Source: Symbiodinium natans
Taxonomy: Eukaryota > Sar > Dinophyceae > Suessiales > Symbiodiniaceae
Assembly: GCA_905221605.1 (NCBI GenBank)
Contig: CAJNDS010002416.1
Span: 64,001-128,000, forward strand
Direction: 5' to 3'
Length of the DNA stretch: 64,000 nt
The translations under genes were made by a program, and so were the position numbers. This document shows positions 32,762 through 39,365 of this stretch, one piece after another; the first letter of the stretch is position 1; every line of letters begins with the position of its first letter. The notes under the pieces are model-generated. The model was not told the origin of the DNA. It saw only the letters and a list, made by a program, of their open reading frames with translations, and did no database searches.

Positions 32762-33023
32762 GGGTTTAGGGTTTCGGGTTTAAGGGTTTAGGGTTGAGGG
32801 TTTAGGGTTTAGGGCAAATGCGCAGAGTCCCTTCAAGAAAGGCCAAGTCTTTCTGCAGCCCAGCACCTATGGGATTGGACAAAAGGGGAGGTCACACCGG
32901 GCCTGCTTGCTGTCGATGAGCACGTGTTCACTCAGCCTGTGCTGGATGCTCTTGGGCGAAAACAGCACTTCTGGCTTTTAGCTAAGCTTGGCTTGAGAAC
33001 GGCAGGTTCCCTAAGCCTTAAAC

Positions 33024-33235
33024 CATAACCTCTAAACCCCCTAAACCCCCTAAACCCCCTAAACCCCCTAAACCCCCTAAACCCCCTAAACCCCCTAAAC
33101 CCCCTAAACCCCCTAAACCCCCTAAACCCCCTAACCCCCTAAACCCCCTAAACCCCCTAAACCCCCTAAACCCCCTAAACCCCCTAAACCCCCTAAACCC
33201 CCTAAACCCCTAACCCCCCTAAACCCCCTAAACCC
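33024..33235 (-). repeat. CCCCCTAAA 9-bp array
   Basis: About 22 units of nine bases, with a few shortened ones. The same 9-bp variant reappears independently at 52,376-52,645. Confidence 0.95.
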
Positions 33236-33404
33236 TAAACCCAAGTTTACGGGATTGCTTTTTGTGTACCTGTCACAAGCAGACTCCTTATGTCGAGGGG
33301 CACTCCACAAAATTCGGGAAACGGCCCATATCCCCCACTGCATGCTTGAGATTTCAGGACACCTTGAACCCTAATTAAACCCTAAACCCTAAAACGCCGG
33401 CAAG

Positions 33405-33455
33405 TTGAGGAAGTGTGGGCAACATCCTTTCTGAAGCAGCACTCTACTCTTAAGG
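33405..33455 (+). CDS. Exon-like island
   Basis: After GGCAAG the frame EEVWATSFLKQHSTLKG leads into the G-strand array. CCCTAAA repeat precedes. Short but protein-like. Confidence 0.43.
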
Positions 33456-33456
33456 G

Positions 33457-33630
33457 GTTTAGGGTTTAGGGTTTAGGGTTTAGGGTTTAGGGTTTAGGGT
33501 TTAGGGTTTAGGGTTTAGGGTTTAGGGTTTAGGGTTTAGGGTTTAGGGTTTAGGGTTTAGGGTTTAGGGTTTAGGGTTTAGGGTTTAGGGTTTAGGGTTT
33601 AGGGTTTAGGGTTTAGGGTTTAGGGTTTAG
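33457..33630 (+). repeat. Long TTTAGGG array
   Basis: About 25 perfect units starting at the edge of the preceding island. Confidence 0.96.
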
Positions 33631-33750
33631 CATCCAAGGCTCTCCCCAGGGCTTTGATTTCAGTGGTTAGGGTTCGGTAGAGAGGAGACCTCGTTCCTCA
33701 AGCCCTAAGCCCTAAGCCCTAAGCCCTAAACCCTAAACCCTAAGCCTCAG

Positions 33751-33805
33751 TTGCCAAGGACGTGTCTGCGGTGGGCCACGACGCAGGGGCGCAACCTCTC
33801 GCCCC
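33751..33805 (+). CDS. Exon-like island with canonical donor
   Basis: Between CCTCAG and GTAAGATCC, a textbook donor. Frame AKDVSAVGHDAGAQPLA. CCCTAAG/CCCTAAA repeat upstream, degenerate TTTAGGG downstream. Confidence 0.5.
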
Positions 33806-34140
33806 GTAAGATCCAGTCTGGGCCCTGGTCTTCGGGTTTCGGGGCTAAGGTTTTCGGGGTTTGGGGTTTAAGGTTTAGGGTTAGGGTTTAGGGTTTGGGG
33901 TTTAGGGGTTTAGGGGTTTAGGGTTCAGGGCTGAGGGTTTGGGGGTTGAGGTTTAGGGCTGAGGGTTTCGGGTTTAGAGTGTAGGGCAATTTTGGGGGGT
34001 TTTGGGTTCAGGTTTAGGGTTGAATGTTGAGGGTTCAGGGTTCAGGGTTTAGGGTTCAGGTTTCAGGTTTAAAGGTGTAGGGTTTCGGGTTCAGGGTTGA
34101 GGTTTAAGGTTGAAAGGGTCAAGTTTTCAAATTCAGGGTG

Positions 34141-34462
34141 TGGGTCGGAATAGTTACTAATAGTATTCCCTTACGATCCCTTTAGGAATTGTTTATAATA
34201 ACCACGCCAAAGACCTATTTAATTGGTTTTTAAACTTGTGATCCCTTTCGGATATTCGGTGCCGTATGATAATAGGGATCCCAAAAAGGGACGATCATTT
34301 TGACAACCACCCAATTATGAAGAGTAATAGTGCTCCCTTGCGTTCCCTTTGCAAATTTTCTATGCTAACGCCCCCCAAAACCCTATTCTAATGATTAAGG
34401 CCCCCTATAGTATACACCCAGAGGGACCATAAGGGAATACTATTAGTAATTTCTTCCCACCC
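34141..34462. mobile_element. 320-bp foldback element
   Basis: The left arm containing TACTAATAGTATTCCCTTA is the reverse complement of the right arm near 34,425-34,452, with extended imperfect pairing on both sides. A related left arm (GGTCGGAATAATTTCTAAAA) occurs near 1,034. Non-coding, AT-richer than its surroundings. Confidence 0.75.
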
Positions 34463-34513
34463 CTATAGTACACACCCTGAATCCCTAAAGGACCTCTATA
34501 TTAGGCGTGAGAG

Positions 34514-34608
34514 GCCATTGAGAATGCGCCACGGGCCGAGGGCCATCACGGTGCTGATCAACCTCGTCGGCCTGGTGAACCGCCATGATCTCCCCCAGAT
34601 GCGGCTCG
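34514..34608 (+). CDS. Exon-like island
   Basis: After GAGAG the frame PLRMRHGPRAITVLINLVGL continues VNRHDLPQMRL to a GTAGCG donor candidate at 34,609. The right end also resembles a tRNA 5' half (see findings). CCCTAAA repeat follows. Confidence 0.45.
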
Positions 34609-34623
34609 GTAGCGCAGTGGTAG

Positions 34624-34855
34624 CCCTAAACCCTAAACCCCAAAACCCTAAACGCTAAACCCTAAACCCTAAACCCTAAACCCTAAACCCCTCACCCCCT
34701 AAACCCCTAAACCCCTAAACCCCTAAACCCTAAACCCCTAAACCCCTAAACCCTAAACCCCTAAACCCCTAAACCCTAAACCCTAAACCCTAAACCCTAA
34801 ACTTTAAGCCCCTAAGCCCCTAAACCCCTAAACCCTAAACCCTTTGCAACCCCCC
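34624..34855 (-). repeat. CCCTAAA/CCCCTAAA array
   Basis: About 30 mixed hepta- and octamer units, the last array before the retrotransposon. Confidence 0.93.
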
Positions 34856-34863
34856 GGAAAAAG

Positions 34864-34920
34864 GGCACCCTGATTACAAGATGGTGGCTGGCTACCAAGC
34901 TGCTTGGTACTGTAGCTCAG
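34864..34920 (+). CDS. Exon-like island adjacent to the retrotransposon
   Basis: Frame HPDYKMVAGYQAAWYCSSGC follows AAAAAG; GA or GT donors lie just beyond. The retrotransposon target site starts 26 bp downstream, so the element probably landed in the following intron. Confidence 0.43.
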
Positions 34921-34951
34921 GATGTGTCTTACGCCATTAAAACTTACTTTG

Positions 34952-35116
34952 ACTTGTAGGGAACCATCTAGCCTGTATGGCTGTATCGGTTGTATAGCCA
35001 ACTCTATGGGTGCGCGAAGCCGAGCAGCTGTTCAAATCGTAGTTACCAAGCCTGAAAGGTAGCAAAATGAAGCCTTCCGTGGTGACATGTTTTCTGCTAC
35101 TCCTTGTCTTCGGACT
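34952..35116 (+). repeat. 5' LTR (165 bp)
   Basis: Identical over its whole length to 46,279-46,443. Begins ACTTGTAGGG and ends TCTTCGGACT, so it lacks the usual TG...CA ends. The right boundary is fixed by the primer site that follows. The start codon of ORF1 (35,067) and its first 16 codons lie inside it. TGTATAGCC near 34,991 is a weak TATA-like candidate. Confidence 0.93.
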
Positions 35117-38100
35117 TGGTAGCGGGGCTCATGCTCCGTTGCCAGGGCCGACTTGGGAAGTGGCATCATCTCGCCTTCACCGGCGGATGCGGCTGCACGG
35201 CGCAGCACAGTTTCGATCGTGGACCAGGTGGAGCAAGCCAGACGGTACACCCTTTTCTCCACATCTACCTGGCCGCGGTCCCCGGAATTCGCGTGAAAGC
35301 ACGCCATACATGACGCCCTTTTGGTATTCTCATCACGAGATGTATGCCACCGAGCCCTTTACACCGGACTGGGTCGACGAATGGAGCGCGCACGTATACG
35401 GCGACGCGCAACCGGACCCGGACGCTACGATCGGCTACTCCGCCATGGCTTTTACAGAAGCGGGCTACCTTCTGCCCCAGCAAAATCGCTTGAGCGCAGT
35501 TGGCGGCGGACAGGAAAGATGTGGCCTACGGGCCTTTCCATTCGTGTCCGTCCCCAATGTGCTCCTGATTCTGCTGGGACAGATGGTGGCCATTTGCAAA
35601 GCCCTTTGTGCTGTGTGCCCATCCCTGGGCATTGTGTGCGTGCTCGCACTCCTGGTGTCTGTCACTGGGGACAGCGAGCACACTGCAGCCACAGCTGCAA
35701 CAGTAGCATCACCCCCACCCTCTAAGACCATAAGTGACCCTAGTCTTGGTTCTTTTCTGGGTTTCGCTAGGGGATTAAGCAGGCCGCAGGGTTTAACTCT
35801 AGTGGCTTTTTCTCTTATCATAGTGGGTTGGGGTGCAGCGTTCATGCACATGATTCCCGGCAGCGCAGTTCCCAGGATGCCCCCGGCATGGTCCCCGGAC
35901 ATGGCCCACAGATATCCCTTCCGTCACTGGGCCCAGGATGTCCTCACGTGGTCCATCGCGGCAGAGGGTGATCCTTCGCGAAAGGCGGCTCTCCTGACTA
36001 TGAGCCTCAAGGGAACTGCCTACGAGTTTTGCCGTACCATACCGCCTATGACCCTCATACACGGGGGGGCCATAAATGGCCATCATGTAGACCCACTCAC
36101 ATACATCATGCATGCCTTGGCCGAGCGATTTGCTGACCTGGGTGAAGAACTGAGGTTGACCAGTATCACAGACCTGTTTAACTTTAGTCGCCAAGGCAAT
36201 GAAAGGATCGACGAATTAATCACCCGGTTTGACTTGATTCGTCAACGCTCTTTTGATCTGGGACAGCTCACGATGTCAATCACCGGACTAGCATACATTC
36301 TTTTGCGCGCCTGCGAAGTCAACGACTCGGAGTTGTTGCAGCTTCTGTTGCCTCTCCAGGGCAGATTCCCTAATGATGAACAGGAGTTCCAGGTCCTGAA
36401 GACCCAGCTCCGTAGGATGGGACACATAGTGGAACACTCTCCAGGTAACATAGCTGCAGCCCTAAGAGGACGTAACTCCCAACCCCAATACCTCGCCACG
36501 GACCCCAGTGTCAGCACTGCCGAGCACCATGCAGCGTACATGGCTCACGGGGCAGCAGAGCAGTCCAGCAGCGCCACCGCTAGTTGGGGTTATGGGGGAG
36601 ATGAGTTTAGCGGTTCGGGGTTGCAGTTCGAGGTCCAGCAACAGAGTGCCTTCCTTGCTGATCTCGAGTCTGACGGGGCCACCGACACGGACACTGCATC
36701 ATCGACCGGCCATACTGAGGTCCCGAGTGCCACTCCCGAGGGCTGGACAGATGAGGCGTCGTTGCAAGAACATCTGTTCTGGTCCTACAGCCGCGCAAAG
36801 GCCACCTGGCGAAAGTACATGGGTCGTCCCACGCGCGCTGTGCGCCGCTTCACCAGGCGGTACATCGGCCGGCAGAGTGGCAAGGGCAAAGGGAAGAACA
36901 AATCCTGGGGAAAGGGCAGGCGGCCAAATGTTGCAGCATTCCTTGCCTCTCTAGACGACGAGGAGGTAGCCATGATGTTCCCGGGCTTCAAGGGAAGAAA
37001 GGGCAAGGGCCGGGGCAAGCGCTCCAATGGCAAGGGCAAGGGTCGAGCCCGCAATCCGCTGGGCAAGGATGGTCAAAGGATGCGATGCTTTAGATGCGGG
37101 AGCGAAAATCACTTGAGCCGTGAGTGCCACCTCCCGCGCACCGACGGGCATCAGCATCAAGTCAGCACAGCAGGCGCTGCCCCTAATCCAAATTTCTATG
37201 CCAGCACTGGCGTAGCTGACGAGATCCCTGCCCAAGGCCCTTTGGCAGATTTTGTGTTCATGGCCGTCCCCTCAGACCAGGCAGCCGGGGACACAGACAG
37301 TTCCTGGTCTTTTGCCACAGACAACGATGCGTGGGCCACCTATCTTCGCAGTCGGGGTGCCTTCCACCCGCCAAGCAGCAACGCGCAAAGCTCCCAAGCA
37401 CAGGCAGGCGCACAGGCTTCCGCAAACACTGCTGGGTCCATGCCCCACCCCCCTCATATGGGTTATAGTGGTTTAGGCCCTAACCCGTGTGCACGTGGAC
37501 CCGGCCCGCAGGTGCCTCCAGGTATGCAGGCAGGTGCACAGGTTTCCTCACAAGCTTGCGCCGGATCCATGCCCCATTCCCCTCATATGGGTTGTAGTGG
37601 TTTAGGCCCTGACCCGTGTGCGTGTGGATCCGGCCCACAAATGCCTCCAGGTACACAGGCAGGTGCACAGGCAGGCGCACACGCTTCGCCCCCACAGGTG
37701 CCTCTTCCACCAGTCGCCACGCAGGTCATTTGGACCCAGTCGCCCCCCACGCTACCAACGTGGGCGCAAATGCCTTTGTTCAGCTTTCTGCAACCTACTC
37801 ACCATGAAGCCCCCGCCCACGTACCTCTGGTGGGTGGGCTGCATGGGTCTGGAGAACCAGGCCTGTCTTCCTTAGAGGGGCCCGCCACCCAGGCCATAGA
37901 TGGCCTGGCCGCAACAACTGTGCTCACCACGCGACGATGGTTGGGGGAAGCCATAGAGGGTGAGCCAGGCATGGGCATCGTGTCAAGGCTTGAAGGAGCG
38001 CAGCAGGGCCAGATCGAAACCTTTCGTCAGGCCCAACAGGTGGTGCAAACCCGACGCTCGCAACAACGCAACAGGCATCGGCGTGTGATCCAAGTCCCTG

Positions 38101-39365
38101 ACACCTGGGATCATCACGACTACGATGCCCTGGATGACAGCTGCGCCCTCTGTCGTGAGGAGTATCTGGAGAGGGACAGTGTGGTGCGGCTTGTGTGCCG
38201 GCATTTGTACCACACTGCATGTTGGACTGAATACCTCATGCACCCTCAAGCTCGCATGAGCTGCCCTGTGTGCCGCGGTTCTGCCCGAGTCATAGCTCGC
38301 TTCTCGTATAGAGCTGACTACGAGACGCCAGGTCCTTCGCAGCCAACCTCTGAGCATCCCTCCCGAGCAGCGTCGGAGGAGAGCCGTGCGACAGATGCAG
38401 GCGCGCGCACGCCCACACGTAGACCCGAGACCTACGAAATGAACACTCCGCCTCCAGCCGCCGCAGCTGATGAGGAGCCTGGAGAGTCCCCGTACAACTT
38501 CGAAGCCTTCCACGCTAGCCGCATTTTCCCATGGTGGCCCAGTGTTCCTGAGTGCGAGGGCTCCCAGGCCATGGTCCTGCATAGCACTAGCCACCAAGAC
38601 TACCAATGCATCCTAATTGATCCTGGTGCCTACACCAACCTTGCAGGTCTCCGCTGGGTACGCCAATTGGCCCACAAGTGCAGCAGCCTTGGACTTCCGG
38701 TCACGCAACGGCAGCTGAACGCACCCCTTTCCATAGCAGGTGTAGGACAAGGTACCCAGCAATGCACTTGGTCAGTAAAGCTGCCCATTGGTGTTCATGC
38801 CATCAAGGATGGAGAGGAATGCAACTCCAGATGCCATTTTGAGGCACCTGTTGTGGGTGGTACAGGAGCAGGCCTACCCGCTCTCCTTGGCCTTCGTTCC
38901 CTCCGCGCCAAGAATGCCATTTTAGTCTTAAGTGAACGAGATGAGGATCTCAAGCTTCTGATCCCGGGCCCTGGAGGATGGGAGTATGAGCTAAGTCCAG
39001 GTTCTGTCGAGCATCCACTCATGACGGCACCGTCCGGGCACCTCCTCATGAGGTGTGATGTGTTTGAAGACCACAGAGTGACTTCATTAGACACACCAGG
39101 AGAAACCTTCCTTACCAGCCCGCTTCTTGGAGAGATTCCTGCCTCCCAGTCAGCGCAGGCTGACTTTGAACATGGGCTCACGCAGAGCCCTGATGAGCAT
39201 GCCGTTGGCTATCCTATGGGTTCTGTTCCACGTGGGCCTGCGTCCAGCTTTGCCCTGTCAGAGCCTGCGCACGTATCCCCACCTCCTGAAACGGCCCATT
39301 TCACATCATCGCAAGCTCGTGCGCAGCCCAGATCCGAGGCATCCAGAAACCGCTCCACGGAGTGA
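35067..39365 (+). CDS. Gag-protease polyprotein with signal peptide-like leader and RING-H2 finger
   Basis: 1,432 residues. Residues 1-23 resemble a signal peptide (MKPSVVTCFLLLLVFGLGSG); further hydrophobic segments at about 165-201 and 242-262 could span a membrane. About 284-430 is a retrotransposon Gag-like helical region (WAQDVLTWSIAAEGDPSRKA). A Gly/Lys-rich basic stretch (598-670) precedes a CCHC zinc knuckle (C674, C677, H682, C687). Two 43-residue Pro/Gly-rich tandem repeats follow (about 791-876). A full RING-H2 pattern is present: C1026, C1029, C1044, H1046, H1049, C1052, C1066, C1069. The protease active-site motif is IDPGA with D1185, where copia usually has DSGA or DTGA. The start at 35,067 is the first Met, lies in the LTR and gives the leader. 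Pol lies in the -1 frame just downstream. RING function (ubiquitin ligase) is inferred from family knowledge. Confidence 0.92.
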   Translation: MKPSVVTCFLLLLVFGLGSGAHAPLPGPTWEVASSRLHRRMRLHGAAQFRSWTRWSKPDGTPFSPHLPGRGPRNSRESTPYMTPFWYSHHEMYATEPFTPDWVDEWSAHVYGDAQPDPDATIGYSAMAFTEAGYLLPQQNRLSAVGGGQERCGLRAFPFVSVPNVLLILLGQMVAICKALCAVCPSLGIVCVLALLVSVTGDSEHTAATAATVASPPPSKTISDPSLGSFLGFARGLSRPQGLTLVAFSLIIVGWGAAFMHMIPGSAVPRMPPAWSPDMAHRYPFRHWAQDVLTWSIAAEGDPSRKAALLTMSLKGTAYEFCRTIPPMTLIHGGAINGHHVDPLTYIMHALAERFADLGEELRLTSITDLFNFSRQGNERIDELITRFDLIRQRSFDLGQLTMSITGLAYILLRACEVNDSELLQLLLPLQGRFPNDEQEFQVLKTQLRRMGHIVEHSPGNIAAALRGRNSQPQYLATDPSVSTAEHHAAYMAHGAAEQSSSATASWGYGGDEFSGSGLQFEVQQQSAFLADLESDGATDTDTASSTGHTEVPSATPEGWTDEASLQEHLFWSYSRAKATWRKYMGRPTRAVRRFTRRYIGRQSGKGKGKNKSWGKGRRPNVAAFLASLDDEEVAMMFPGFKGRKGKGRGKRSNGKGKGRARNPLGKDGQRMRCFRCGSENHLSRECHLPRTDGHQHQVSTAGAAPNPNFYASTGVADEIPAQGPLADFVFMAVPSDQAAGDTDSSWSFATDNDAWATYLRSRGAFHPPSSNAQSSQAQAGAQASANTAGSMPHPPHMGYSGLGPNPCARGPGPQVPPGMQAGAQVSSQACAGSMPHSPHMGCSGLGPDPCACGSGPQMPPGTQAGAQAGAHASPPQVPLPPVATQVIWTQSPPTLPTWAQMPLFSFLQPTHHEAPAHVPLVGGLHGSGEPGLSSLEGPATQAIDGLAATTVLTTRRWLGEAIEGEPGMGIVSRLEGAQQGQIETFRQAQQVVQTRRSQQRNRHRRVIQVPDTWDHHDYDALDDSCALCREEYLERDSVVRLVCRHLYHTACWTEYLMHPQARMSCPVCRGSARVIARFSYRADYETPGPSQPTSEHPSRAASEESRATDAGARTPTRRPETYEMNTPPPAAAADEEPGESPYNFEAFHASRIFPWWPSVPECEGSQAMVLHSTSHQDYQCILIDPGAYTNLAGLRWVRQLAHKCSSLGLPVTQRQLNAPLSIAGVGQGTQQCTWSVKLPIGVHAIKDGEECNSRCHFEAPVVGGTGAGLPALLGLRSLRAKNAILVLSERDEDLKLLIPGPGGWEYELSPGSVEHPLMTAPSGHLLMRCDVFEDHRVTSLDTPGETFLTSPLLGEIPASQSAQADFEHGLTQSPDEHAVGYPMGSVPRGPASSFALSEPAHVSPPPETAHFTSSQARAQPRSEASRNRSTE
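35117..35133 (+). promoter_or_regulatory. Primer-binding site
   Basis: TGGTAGCGGGGCTCATG begins at the first base after the LTR. TGG pairs with the CCA end common to tRNAs, and the next seven bases imply an acceptor stem AGCGGGG, close to the AGCAGAG of eukaryotic initiator tRNA-Met, the classic copia primer. Assignment to initiator tRNA is inference. The site lies within ORF1 coding sequence. Confidence 0.7.
37437..37694 (+). repeat. 129-bp tandem duplication inside ORF1
   Basis: Two in-frame copies of a 43-codon unit beginning SMPH(P/S)PHMG(Y/C)SGLGP, at 37,437 and 37,566. They encode a Pro/Gly/Ala-rich linker between the zinc knuckle and the RING finger. Confidence 0.88.
39290..39365 (+). 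promoter_or_regulatory. Presumed -1 frameshift window between ORF1 and ORF2
   Basis: The ORF2 frame is open from 39,290 (after a TGA at 39,287-39,289) and ORF1 stops at 39,363-39,365, so a -1 slip must occur within these 76 bases for a Gag-Pol fusion. The first in-frame ATG of ORF2 is not until 40,220. I see no classical X-XXY-YYZ heptamer; mechanism unknown. Confidence 0.55.

Larger units (their letters stand above)
1..34946. repeat. Telomere-like TTTAGGG/CCCTAAA mosaic, left part
   Basis: Dozens of 40-350 bp arrays of the heptamer TTTAGGG occur in both orientations, separated by unique spacers of 50-500 bp. The window opens with the G-rich strand on plus, the wrong orientation for a left chromosome end, so these are interstitial arrays. 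Arrays are interrupted by GC-rich exon-like islands, foldback elements and decayed repeat. Stretches longer than 300 bp not listed separately (for example 1,380-1,800, 7,560-8,100 and 16,100-16,450) hold degenerate repeat derivatives in which I see no convincing gene. Confidence 0.95.
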
